Source: Orientallactaga sibirica (lineage: Eukaryota; Chordata; Mammalia; Rodentia; Dipodidae). Taken from it: a stretch of DNA of 64,000 nt. A program made the position numbers and the translations under genes. Under the pieces are notes generated by a model. The model searched no databases, was not told where the DNA came from, and worked only from the letters and a program-made list of their open reading frames with translations. The stretch is taken from contig JAEOAD010000005.1 in the NCBI GenBank assembly GCA_036365145.1, forward strand, positions 2,480,001-2,544,000. The letters are read 5' to 3'. Below, in pieces: positions 39,495 to 50,770 of this stretch. The stretch's first letter is position 1. Each line of letters opens with the position of its first letter.

Positions 39495-39874
39495 TGTGGC
39501 AGTTTGGGTAGAGGCCCACTAACAGGTTCAGGAGTTTATTGAAACTTCTTGGATTTCCAGCCACTTGGTTGGAGACAGTGCACTGGGCTGATCTAAGGGT
39601 CCAGCCCTAAGGTGCGGTGGTGGATTTGAAATTCCAATCTAAAGATATGCAAAGTGCTGAGTTCCTCCTGGATTCCCTGAAGTGGGCTATGTCTGTGGCT
39701 TTTGGGGTTTGGTGTGGGGCTTTTTCTCTCTCTGCTTGGACCTGTGAAAGCGGGCCAGCTTCTTCTGCCATTTTGGAACTTCCTCTGATCCGTAAACTTC
39801 CATAAAGTATCCCTTCCTGCACAACTGTGCCTGGTTTGGAAGTTTTTCTCAGTGGCCTGAAGCTGTCTGCGACA
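39495..39874 (+). mobile_element. Solo LTR, ERVL-MaLR-like
   Basis: A 380-bp element begins TGTGGCAGTTTGGGTAG and ends GTCTGCGACA. It is flanked by a perfect 5-bp target duplication TTAAC (39490-39494 and 39875-39879). TG...CA termini, a 5-bp duplication and similarity of the start to rodent ORR1/MT LTRs suggest an ERVL-MaLR. A CATAAAGT polyadenylation-like motif lies near 39803. No coding capacity remains. Confidence 0.8.
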
Positions 39875-40279
39875 TTAACTGATAAGCACAATAAACCAGA
39901 ACAAATACCTTTACCAGTAATCTAAATTCTTTTTCCATTGATGAATTACTTTTAATGACATACCAGTGATGGCCTGTGGGCATCATAAGATAGTCAATTT
40001 CACGTCCATCAGTTGATAAGGATTGAAATATGATCACAGAATTTTAATGAAAGCTACATTTACCAGATTCTAATTATTTCATATGGTCAACCCATCTGTG
40101 TTACCTTCAGTGCTATTTTATTCACTTGTTTATTTATTTGAAAATAAAAGTGCAGCAAATCTCCTTTGTTGGCACTCTGAGAGGCCCTATATCATCCTAT
40201 GTGGTTCACACATTTACAGCCGGCTGGAATGGAACACACATCGTCAGACAACACCCAACCACTTAGTTATGGGTCTAAC

Positions 40280-40989
40280 CTGTGACACATTTACAGCCGG
40301 CTGGAATGGAACACACATCGTCAGACAACACACAACCGTTTAGTTATGGGTCTAACCTGTGACACACTTACAGCTGGCTGGAATGGAACACACATCGTCA
40401 GACAACACACAACCATTTAGTTATGGGTCTAACCTGTGACACATTTACAGCCGGCTGGAATGGAGCACCCATCGTCAGACAACACACAACCATTTAGTTA
40501 TGGGTCTAACCTGTGACACATTTACAGCCGGCTGGAATGGAACACACATCGTCAGACAGTACACAACCATTTAGTTATGAGTCTAACCTGTGACACATTT
40601 ACAGCCGGCTGGAATGGAACACACATCGTCAGACAACACACAACCGTTTAGTTATGGGTCTAACCTGTGACACATTTACAGCCGGCTGGAATGGAACACA
40701 CATTGTCAGACAGTACACAACCGTTTAGTTATGGGTCTAACCTGTGACACATTTACAGCCGGCTGGAATGGAACACACACCGTCAGACAGTACACAACTG
40801 TTTAGTTATGGGTCTAACCTGTGACACACAGCCAGCTGGAATGGAACTCACATCGTCAGACAACACACAACCGTTTAGTTATGGGTCTAACCTGTGACAC
40901 ACTTATAGCCGGCTGGAATGGAACACACATCGTCAGACAACACACAACCGTTTAGTTATGGGTCTAACCTGTGACACACTTACAGCCGG
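40280..40989 (-). other. Ten duplicated donor sites and candidate 21-nt microexons inside the 77-bp array
   Basis: The donor-side ends of the ten copies are at 40280, 40357, 40434, 40511, 40588, 40665, 40742, 40819, 40892 and 40969. In gene sense each unit has, in order, a CTGAC motif about 22 nt before an acceptor-like TTCCATTCCAG, then 21 nt ending GTGTCACAG, then GTTAGAC. The 21-nt segment in phase with the exon reads Ala-Gly-Cys-Lys-Cys-Val-Thr with no stop in the common version. The copy at 40819 has lost 4 nt and would shift frame. These are splice-like signals seen in sequence only. The pyrimidine tract is weak and neighbouring candidates would be separated by only 56 nt, too short for usual mammalian introns unless units are skipped. 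Confidence 0.4.
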
Positions 40990-41037
40990 CTGGAATGGAA
41001 CACACATCGTCAGACAACACACAACCATTTAGTTATG

Positions 41038-41361
<324 letters not shown>

Positions 41362-41489
41362 TTAGAGCTTACATAGAGAAGAGAAAGCAATTAAGTGTTC
41401 TTCTTGGGTTTCTTTAATATGCTACAAATAAAACAAGCTATAGAATTTTGTAAAGATGATTTTAGTTTCATAATGAGTGTCTCAGACTT

Positions 41490-41574
41490 TTCTTCCTTCC
41501 CTTCCTTCCTTCCTTCCTTCCTTCCTTCCTTCCTTCCTTCCTTCCTTCCTTCCTTCCTTTCTTTCCTTCCTTCC

Positions 41575-41630
<56 letters not shown>

Positions 41631-41642
41631 CTCTCTCTCTCT

Positions 41643-41704
<62 letters not shown>

Positions 41705-41706
41705 TC
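41490..41706. repeat. Long CCTT/CTTT tetranucleotide microsatellite
   Basis: A run of CCTT repeats passes through a short ATCTATC joint into CTTT repeats. A CTCTCT stretch interrupts, then more CTTT follows. In gene sense it is a 215-nt purine tract (AAAG/AAGG) about 230 nt upstream of the CTNND2 exon acceptor. Such homopurine mirror repeats can form triplex DNA and are length-variable. Confidence 0.95.
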
Positions 41707-42114
41707 ATTGTGAGGCAAAGTTTTATTGGGTAAAAAAGAAAGAAAAGAAAGAGAGTAAAAGCTGGTGTCACCAGGTCTACACCCAGAGTTTGGGGTCTCA
41801 AGAGGTAGTCCATTCCTCTCTTTAAACAATGTGGCACAGGCTCATAGCACAAAGCAGATGGAGGTACAGAACACAATAGAACAGTCCCCATTCCTATGAC
41901 TTACTGAATTTAACCCCAATCTTAAAGGGCAGCAGGACTTATGGATAAAATGTTAAAGTTATTCTACTTAAATAGGCAAACACTGTAAACACTTTGAAGG
42001 CATCAGAAGCTAACTGAGAAGCTGAAAGATAAGGCATAAGGAGTTTTATCTCAGAGGATCTGGTAACACAAGATTGTCACAGTGAGGTGCAACCTGTTGG
42101 ACCAAGGCGTATTA

Positions 42115-42590
42115 TACTTAGAGGTTTGTCCTCTTTCTTTTGGCACATGTGTATGACTGTATCAGGCATGTATGTGTTCATGTGTGTGTGGGGGGGGCTA
42201 TATGTGTGCCACAGATTACAGTATAAAGGTGTTGGTCTTTGCCTTCCACCTTTTTGGAGGTATGGGCCACCAGCATGCTGGGATTACAGAAACGTGCCAT
42301 AGCTTCTGGGATTTTTTTTTTGGAGAGAGACACAGAGAGAGATAGAGAGAGAGGGGGAGAGGGAGACAGATAGAGAATGGGCGTGCCAAAAGCCTCTCAG
42401 CTGCTGTGAATGAGCTCCAGACGTGTGCGCCCCCTTGTGGGCTAGTGTGTCTGGCTAAACGTGGGACCTGGAGATTGGAACCAGCTTTCTTAGGCTTAGC
42501 AGGCAGGCGCCTTAACCACTAAGCCATCTCTCCAGCCCACTTCTGGGATTTTTCTGTGAGGACTGGGGATCTGAACTTGGGTACTCATGG
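42115..42590 (-). mobile_element. Rodent SINE-like repeat split by a tRNA-derived SINE
   Basis: TTTGGCACATGTGTATGACTG, CAGCATGCTGGGATTACAG and, after the insertion, GAGGACTGGGGATCTGAAC resemble the family also at 63095. The two halves join at TTCTGGGATTTTT. Confidence 0.5.
42317..42538 (-). mobile_element. tRNA-derived SINE with clear target duplication
   Basis: GGAGAGAGACACAGAGAGAG to AAGCCATCTCTCCAGCCC. CTTCTGGGATTTTT is duplicated at 42303 and 42540. Confidence 0.92.
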
Positions 42591-43550
42591 GGTGGGTAGA
42601 GTTAGGGTGACTGGACCGCTGAAGGTGAAAAGGGCAGCAAAGCTTTATCTCTTGCCTAGTTTCAAAGAACTGTTTTTCCACAGTCAGGACCCCTCCCGGG
42701 AGGGGGTCTGTCATAGCATTTCAACATTATGGCTGGTCAAGTTAAGCTAATCTCTCTCTCTCTCTTTTTTTTTTTTTTTTTTTTTTTTTTTGAGGTAGGG
42801 TCTTACTCTAGCCCAGGCTGACCTGGAATTCACTATATAATCTCAGGGTGGCCTTGCACTCACGGTGATCCCCCTACCTCTGCCTCCTGAGTGCTGGGAT
42901 TGAAGGCATGCACCACCCGCCCGGCTCTTACCTCTTTTTGAGACAGCCCTAGTCCTAACAAACCAGCTGGCCCTCTGGTTCACCTGGGCCCAAAGACAGG
43001 CCACCACCCCAAGGTTATAAATACCTTTGCAAGGGGAGGCAGGCTCTCTGATCACTTCCAGCTGTGGGTGAGTTTTTCCCCCAGCTGGGCCTGGGTTGGC
43101 TCAGCCCTAGCCTAGGCCCAGCTGGGAGGAGCATGACCTAGGCCCTAGCCCAGGCCCAGCCAAGAGAGCCCCTGGCCCTTACTCTCTGCATGGGTTCGTT
43201 ATCCCCTCTAGCTCTCCAAATGGCAGGAGCTCCTTGAACTTTCTTTTCTCTTTTCTTTTCATGCTCCCCCCCACCCCAGATCCCTATCTGGTCACATGAC
43301 TCCTGAGCTACACGTGGCCCACATGGGCTTTTGGGCTCTACATGGTATACTTCTCCCCACTTCATCTCCCCTTAGTTCCCAGCCTTCCCCTTTCTGAACT
43401 CCTTTGTACAATCTGAATAAAATATGGTATTTTAAAAAGCATTCTCTTGAATCTGGAATTGCCAATTCTTTGGTTAGTCTGCAGATATGAAATCAGGGTG
43501 TGGAGTACCAGGAAGCACCCAGAACCCCAATTTCCCCATTACACTCAGAA
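42588..43550 (+). mobile_element. LTR-like element, copy B (interrupted by a B1)
   Basis: From AGTTAGGGTGACTGGACC to CCCCAATTTCCCCATTACA this region is similar to the reverse complement of 46925-47400, and in part to that of 25795-26215. Shared blocks include ATCTCTTGCCTAGTT, GACCCCTCCCGGGAGG, GAGACAGCCC, GGTTATAAATAC and TGAACTTTCTTTTCTC. It holds a TATA box (TATAAATA at about 43016) and AATAAAA near 43418, as expected for an LTR. A B1 occupies 42765-42926. The family was not identified. Confidence 0.55.
42765..42926 (-). mobile_element. B1 SINE inside LTR copy B
   Basis: A poly(T) of about 26, then GAGGTAGGGTCTTACTCTAG to GCATGCACCACCCGCCCGG. Confidence 0.92.
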
Positions 43551-43642
43551 CTGAGCAGCAAGCAGACACTTTATCCACTGAGTCACATCCTGAACCTTAC
43601 ACTAAGGTTTTTGATTAGAAGTAAAACAATGAAAACCACATG

Positions 43643-43905
43643 ATATTTATTTATTTATTTATTTATTTTATTTATTTATTTTATTTTTGGAGAGAGACAG
43701 ACAGAGAGAGAGGGAGAGGGAGACAGATAGGGATGGGCGCACCAGCAGTCTTTCAGTTGCTGTGAACAAAATCCGGATGCGTCCGCCCCCTTGTGGTCAA
43801 GTGTAGCATTGCACCCTTGCATCTGGCTAAATGTGGGACCTGGAGATTGGAACTGGTAGGCTTAGCAGGCAGGCGCCTTATCCGCTAAGCCATCTCTCCA
43901 GCCCC
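43643..43905 (-). mobile_element. tRNA-derived SINE with ATTT-rich tail
   Basis: ATTTATTT repeats, GGAGAGAGACAGACAGAG, CGCCCCCTTGTGGTCAAG and AAGCCATCTCTCCAGCCCC. Target duplication about CACATGATATTT (43638 and 43905). Confidence 0.92.
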
Positions 43906-43909
43906 ACAT

Positions 43910-46065
43910 GATATTTTTGACTGAAGAAAACAATTTTTGCAGCATGCTCCAGATGTATGTGCTCCTTGTTGCCCTTCGACGTGGGGAACGATTTTGAATC
44001 TGAAACTAAAACCAGTGGCTAGCTAAGACAAAGACCGCTTTGTGGAGGTGATTGAAAGCTTCTGCGTTTATGTGGGAAAGAAACCGACTTTGTTCAGTAA
44101 GGTTTTCCTCATCTTTCTTTAAGCTTCAGTGTTCCCAGGGGCTGAAGAACTGCTACTTTTTCTACTTGATTTTCTAATTACAGAAAGCCTTTTCATCTCA
44201 TGATGGGCCAGGAGAGATCATGAGGGCCCCCCACTCTCTCACTGGTGGTCCACATTGCTTAACACTGTAACCCGTCCATACTCCCCAGTGTGTTCTCGTC
44301 TTTAGCCCAAGGGCAATCTCAAATGTTACATATTCACATCTCAGCTGCTGAATGAATCGGGAGGGCTGATCAACATATTACTGGCCGCTTTAAGGACCTG
44401 TAGATTTTCTGTGAAGATGGCAGGGGGCTTTTATGAACAGCCAAGGATGTACACAAGGATCTTCAGTGGTAACTCCTATGTCTGCTGACAAACCGAAGGG
44501 CCATGCTTCACACACGCAGGGAGGACCATTGATGATGCATTATATGCACATAGGAATCTTTTTATTCATCAGCAGAATCAAAGAATTGAAAAGAGAAGGA
44601 ATCCTTGCAAAACTCCCAGAGCCTAAATTCTTAAATTTGGAAGTAATGAATATAGTGTTTTTCTTTTTCTTTCACCATTCCTCCCCCATAAGAAAGCACC
44701 AGGGAAAGACACAGAACTCAAGACACAGTGGTGCAGAGCAGCAGGTGGAAGAGTCACGTTCTCATGCTGTCTGCACAGCCTGCAGGTAGTCAGGGACCTG
44801 GGGAAGCTATGTCAGTGACTGCTAAATCGATTTTAAAAAGAGCCAGAAATAACCGTGTCCACGATTAGGATTTGACCAGGGCTTGCTTGGCAACCACTTA
44901 AGAGAGACGGGATCTGAATGGTTTTATATGTGACACAAGCTAAACACATGTGCATTATAGCCACAGCCACGTGATTATTATACCTCGGAAGGGGTATTCT
45001 ATATGAATGAAAAGGTTAAACTATGAATACCATTTTTTTCTCTATACATATTTTCACATGTGTGCTTCATTTTAAAATTCTCTGGGTATAGGACTGAAGG
45101 GATGGCTTAGTGGTTAAGGCATTTGCCTGCAAAGCCAAAGGACCCACGTTAGCCAGATGCACAAGGAGGTGCATGTGTCTGCAGTTGGTTTGCAGAGGCT
45201 GGAGGCCCTGGCATGCCCTCTCTCTCTCTCTCTCTCTCTCTCCCTCTTTCTCTGTCAAATAAATAAATTAATTTTAAAAAAATTCTCTGGGTTTAATTTT
45301 TGAATAGTGATGAAGCCACTAGTTAAGAAGTAGTAAGTGCATTCTTACAGTCTGTTTATCTACTGATCAAAAGCAAGCGTCACCTCATTAATGTTTTTAG
45401 TCCATGTCTATGTATTCTATCTCTACTAGATATTATAATTAAAAAATCTCACTTTATGACATAAGATATTTATATGTTAAAATATTACTTGAACACATTA
45501 TTAGAAAAAACAATTTAGTGGATACAATGTAAATAATAGCATTCAGGAGTATTTTTAGTTTGATCCTAATTAATGTCATCTACCCAAACATAAGGATATT
45601 TTCATCTATTTAAAGAAATACAAATCAGATGACAACTATTCTCTCTTGCTGTTATTTGGAGTCACCAGATCATCTAAATGAAAAACTTGTTATCTTGAGA
45701 TGAGACCACCACTTCACCTTTTCTGAAACCCAACGTTAGTCAGAGTTCTATTCACATTTGTGAGAAGTCCAGGCCCTTGCTCCTCCTCCTCAGTTTCCTC
45801 CCGCCTGTCCTCTCCCTCCCAGACCAGAAGGGAAGTCGGGACCTGGACCCGCCACCCCTTCCTCCCAGAGACATTTCCTCCACGATCCTTTGGCTTCTCT
45901 CCTGGACCCTGACTCTCTCTGACCTCTCGTACCAAACCTTCTTGTACTTAGCTTGAAACCCATGAAGTGTCCAACACGCCTCTGTCCAACACTAACAAGG
46001 TGCAGCTCTCTTTAAGAAACTATTCGCGCTTTTTGAAACACCAGCTTTATCTCCTCTCCCATTAC
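43910..46065. other. Intron, mostly unique
   Basis: Only the SINE at 45090-45283 is recognised. Confidence 0.55.
45090..45283 (+). mobile_element. tRNA-derived SINE
   Basis: GGACTGAAGGGATGGCTTAG, TTTGCCTGCAAAGCCAAAGG, TC repeat and AAATAAATAAATT tail. Target duplication AAATTCTCTGGGT at about 45074 and 45281. Confidence 0.92.
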
Positions 46066-46069
46066 GTGG

Positions 46070-46430
46070 TGAATGTCTCATTGCTGGGATGAAGCACCTG
46101 ACCAAAAGCAGCTGATGGAACAAAAGGTTTTTGGTTTTTTGTTATTTTTATTTTGGCTTACAGTCTCACGAAGAAGTTTCATAGTGGCAGGGGAAGCATG
46201 GCATGAGCAGAGGCTGGACACCACCTCTGCCCCAGCAGGTGGAAAACAGCAGCAGGAGAGTGAGCCCACTAGCACCGACAAGCTAGAGGCTAATCCATGT
46301 CAAGGTCAACCTCAGCAACACGTCTCCTCCAAGCAAGGCTCCACCTCCTGAGTTGCTACCAGCTGGGGACCAAGCATGCAGAGCACATGAGTTTATGGGA
46401 ACATCTGATTCAGACCACTGCAGTGAGCAA
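46070..46430 (+). mobile_element. URR1-like rodent DNA-transposon-derived repeat
   Basis: The start TCATTGCTGGGATGAAGCAC followed by TGACCAAAAGCAGCTGATGG, and later TTTGGCTTACAGTCTCACG, resembles the common rodent repeat whose consensus starts ATTGCTGTGATAAA...CATGACCAAAAGCAACTT. It is recognised from memory as the URR1 type and is diverged. Confidence 0.4.
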
Positions 46431-46439
46431 TACATTTTT

Positions 46440-46924
46440 CAATTGATTGATTTTTTTTTTGAATAAAAAGGGTGCACACATAGAAACCCTCTCCCCTGCA
46501 ACAATTCTGCAAGGGTCTTTGGTGGCGTTATTGGTGGCTCATTCAGTCTTTGCAGGGATGGGGGAACACTGTCTCAGGCTATCCTGACCCACCCCGAGGC
46601 CTGTATAGTCTTTCCGTCCCTTCTTCGGCAATGCTCCCTGGTCATCGGCAGGCAAGCTAGAGATCCGATTTAGTGTTGCTTTCTCTGTCGACTCTGGATC
46701 TCTGTGTTGATGAGGTTTAGGTGGCTACAGTGTCTGTCACCATCTCCCTGGAGCTGATTGTCAGGCTAGCCGTGACAGCAATAGTTGTGTCACTGCTTCT
46801 CCTGTACTGACTTCTGGGCCATGACCTATGAGTTGCAGGTGACCCGTCTCACGGTAGACAGTTGGCTCTCTCTTCTTGATGTACTGATGGGTACTTGTTC
46901 TCTCCTGAATTCTCCTCCATGCCT
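46440..46924. other. Possible unclassified dispersed repeat
   Basis: Starts after AATTGATTGATTTTTTTTT and contains CTCATTCAGTCTTTGCAGGG and GAACACTGTCTCAGGC. Its sandwich position between two repeats suggests a mobile origin; family unknown. Confidence 0.25.
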
Positions 46925-47470
46925 CGAGTCTAATTTTTAATCGAAGAATTGAATTTTAAAAAGACTGAGAAGGATGATTCTTAAAGAGTTATATTTATTG
47001 AGGGAAGCACAGAGGCAAGGAAAGATATCCACATGGCTAGAGTTACCACATGGAGGGCCTGGGAAAACCGCGGAAAGAAAAGAAAGTTTAACCTTATGGT
47101 GGTGGCTCTATCTCCACTCAGGTGAACCAAAGGTACAGCTGGTTGGTCTGACTAGGGGCTGTCTCAGGAAGAGGCTAGCCCTGGCACCATGTTCCTGGGG
47201 AGGAGGCTGAACTTGACCTACCATAATGTTTAAATTCTAAGAAAGGCCTCCCTTCCCGGAGGGGTCCAGGTTGTTTGTGGTAAAACAAGTCTAGGGAACT
47301 AGGCAAGAGATAAGAAGTCAGAGCATCTTTTATTTCTAGCAAGTGCAGACTTTCTTGCCTCTTTTTATTTTTTACTTTCAGGAACCCAGTCACCCTAACT
47401 AACCTCAGCTCCATAGCATGTTGTATCATTTTGCTAAGTATGTTTCCAAGATCACTAAAATGAATCAATT
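46925..47470 (-). mobile_element. LTR-like element, copy C
   Basis: In reverse complement it begins AGTTAGGGTGACTGGGTTCC and continues through CTTGCCTAGTTCC, GGACCCCTCC, TGAGACAGCCCC and GGTTCACCTGAG. It ends near CCCTCAATAAATATAACTC. The order matches copies A and B, with opposite orientation to copy B, about 3.4 kb away. No coding sequence. Confidence 0.55.
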
Positions 47471-49348
47471 GATGTTTTAAAAAGGAGTGGAATGTTTGCT
47501 CTTCTTGTGGTGGTAACTTAATTGACTACAAGAGGCAGGTAAAACAATAATTGTGACATATTCCCAGTTCTTAGAAAAAGAAGAAGCACTTTCCTGAAAT
47601 ATTTAGAGTACCATTAGGCTAAATAGGGACCATTTTTTATTTTATTAACAAAATAGCTTCTAATCAGCCGATAAGGAAACAAAACTAGTAGCAACCAATG
47701 CTATCAATACGAGTAATATGGCCTAGAAAGTTCTGCCCTTGTGCAGATGTCCCCAGGGGCGACTCAGCTATCCTGTTGCAGGACATATAGCCATTTGGGT
47801 TTCTTCTCTGTTTATGTCTTGTGCAAAGCTTTTGGGCTTTTGAAATCTGTGTTTCTGTCTACCTACCTCAAGGAACTGTTAGCAAGAACAAACGAAACAT
47901 ATTAGAAAGCCCATGGAGTGGAAAAAGAAGTCTACAAATCCATTAGCATGGTAATTTTATTTCTCTTATTATTTTCATGTAAATATCTAAAGTCCCCCCC
48001 AATTCCTAGAACCGTTGTCACTCGGGATAGGTTTCAAAGACTGCTCCAACTCCATCAGACTTTCTCCCTCAGCTGGCGTTCTTCAGGACCTGGCCTTCCC
48101 GCCCCCCTCTTGCTGACAATGACCACAAGCACTGAGACTTTCGAGCCATTCACCTTGTGTCAGAGTGAGGTGTCGCCAGGTGTGAGTGTATGAAGAGCGA
48201 GCGGCCAGACTCTGCATTCAGATTTGAATCCTGCTAAGGAGACAGACCTGAGGATAAAAAGCCGCTGAAAGCTGTCATCCCTGGGCTTGGGATCCGGTGA
48301 CCTCCCAGAACGCACTCGCCAGTGCTCAGAACTGCTGAATCCCGAGGACAGCTTCAGCTTTACTCTGTAAATGCACTCAGGAAAAACCCTTCTTTTTTCT
48401 TTAAAGAAGGAAGAATTTCAAGTGATTCCCTAACATCCTTTCCCAATGACAGCATCCAGGATATGAGATGTGTGTACATATTATGGCTTCTGTTGTCTGG
48501 AATAAGATTTGTGCTGTCCTTGAAGATACGGAATGGAATATCACAAAGCAGTGATAATTACAAGAATGCCTCGAGGAAGTCTCTCTACCGTGTCCCACAC
48601 TGACTTCAAATACCAATGTTGTATTTCTACTTTTGACATTGTGTGATGTTAAAATTCCATTGGTATCAAGTGTTGGTAAAACGAGTCATTCCAGGGTTTT
48701 AGCTACAGCTTTTCTCGGATACATTTGGAGCATCAACAGTAAGATATTGTGTGTGAGTGGGGAGCGGACTTTTCCTCCCTCGGCTTTGCTGCTAGGCACA
48801 AAGCTACCCTCAATTTCTCTTTCCTCAACTCCACCCTGTCTCTGTGGACCTGCCCAAGCACTATGCAGCAAGCACACGCTCTATTTCACAGCAGCAGATG
48901 TCATCTTTTGGACATTTCATAACACAGTAGGCAAGGCAGCACGTTATTTAAGCCACTTATGAGAAATGCAGTCAGTAGCGAATCACAACCCCGTGTTCAG
49001 TGTCTGTGAAGGTGGGTACTATTTAAAATGAGAGGGTGATCAGGCTGACACTGTCTCTCCTAGTTTGAGCTCTGGGGTTCTGGTGGGCAGGACTTGTTCT
49101 ACCCAACAAATTACACAGAACTTTCTCTTCTGGAGCCTTGATTATATTCCTTATGTATGCCCTAAATCCGTGACTTCCCCCTTGAGTGTTAGCCAAAATT
49201 GAAAACCCTTGCTCTGCAGCTCACTGAAGAGACTCTTTACTAAACTGGAACCACAGTAAATGTGTCACTCTATGACAATTTCACAAGTGAACACAAGAAT
49301 GGGCTTCATTTCAGATCCACCATAAAGCATGGCACCAGCTACCCACTT
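47471..49348. other. Intron, no supported feature
   Basis: Unique-looking sequence with only short, unrecognised frames. Confidence 0.6.
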
Positions 49349-49595
49349 TATTCTTATTTTTAATTTTTTATTTATTTTTATTTATTTATTTGAGAGTGAC
49401 AGACAAAGAGGCAGAATGAGAGAGACGGGGGGGAGAGAATGGGTGCACCAGGGCCTCCAGCCACTGCAAATGAACTCTAGATGCATGTGCTACCTTGTAC
49501 ATCTGGCTTATGTGGGTCCTGGGGAATTGAGCCTTGAACCAGGGTCCTTAGACTTCACAGGCAAACGCTTAACTGCTAAGCCATCTCTCTAGCCC
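49349..49595 (-). mobile_element. tRNA-derived SINE
   Basis: TTTATTTATTTGAGAGTGAC, CCAGGGCCTCCAGCCACTGC and AAGCCATCTCTCTAGCCCCC. ACTTTATT on both sides is a possible target duplication. Confidence 0.9.
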
Positions 49596-49779
49596 CCAAC
49601 TTTATTATTTAGCTTTGCTATTGATGCGATGGAAAACAGCGAAAAACAGCAATGGGGGAGTCTTACTCAAAAAAAGGTTTCACAATCATCAAAACCAACT
49701 GAAAATGATTTTGGAATTAATAAGGATTTTCAGTAAAATATGTTAAAAGGGTTAATGATAAAGTTTCCATATCATAGTT

Positions 49780-49782
<3 letters not shown>

Positions 49783-49826
<44 letters not shown>
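49783..49826. repeat. (CA)n microsatellite
   Basis: About 21 CA dinucleotides directly before the compound SINE. Confidence 0.96.
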
Positions 49827-49828
<2 letters not shown>

Positions 49829-49831
49829 TCT

Positions 49832-50175
49832 GGAGCTGGAAAGATGTCAGGAGGTCAAGTGCTTGGCAGGCACGCATGGGAATCTGAGTTTGTATCACCA
49901 GCACCCACGTAATGCCAGGCAAGCATGGTGGAAACACCTCGAATCCCAGAGCTGAGGAGGCAGAGAAAGGAGGATCTAGACGCTTGCTGAACGGGCGACT
50001 CTTGAGTTCAGCTAGAGATTCTATCTCAGAAAAAGACTAAAGTGGAAGAGTAGTGGAGGAAGAGAACTAACTGATGTCAACCACTCACGTTTCTATAGAC
50101 ACGTGTGTGAACATGCACGTACACACATGTGAACACACAAACACATATACACACACAAACACAAGCACACACGCC
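49832..50175 (+). mobile_element. Compound rodent SINE (B3/B4 type) with CA-rich tail
   Basis: GGAGCTGGAAAGATGTCAGG, CACCAGCACCCACGTAATGC, TCCCAGAGCTGAGGAGGC, GATTCTATCTCAGAAAAAG and an ACACACAAAC tail. Same family as 1975-2236. Confidence 0.65.
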
Positions 50176-50770
50176 ACATAAAGATGTAAAATAGTCAGGA
50201 TTTTGACAGAAAAAATATTTTGAAAACAACATGATACATACAGTATTTGGAAAATAAACATGAGAACTGAAAGCTTCATTTATGAATACAGATCCCTGAG
50301 GTAGGAGAGCAGATGTAAATAGATGTGGACAGGAAATAACATTCCTTCACTATTGTAATATTTCTTTTAGGGCCCGGACAAAGTTTAAAATTGAATCTGT
50401 TATAATCTTAAACCCAGTTATGTTTTAAACTTCTTAAGGTTATAATGGCATTAAATGTCATGTAGGAGAACTAACAGAGAAGAAAAACATAAGAAAAATA
50501 AAGAACTTTGGAAGGATGGGACAAAACATCGATGGACAGCAATGAGAGAGGGAAACAGGAAAGTGAAAAAGATGCGCGTGCTCAAAGCATCTTAGGATGT
50601 GCTCATAAATCAGCAGCTTTCAACTGCTAGAACGAACGAGAACAGACTCATTCGAGAAGGTAAGGATGACATTCGATTTCTTCCCAATAGCTCACAGGAA
50701 ACTCCAGATGGATTACAAATTAAAACCTGAAACATGAAGCAGAAAAGGGCTGGGAAGATGAAGGACTGGA

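Noticed and set aside
41395..41891. Frames rich in Lys/Glu/Arg or Phe/Leu/Ser beside the exon
   Set aside because: Translation of the CCTT/CTTT microsatellite.
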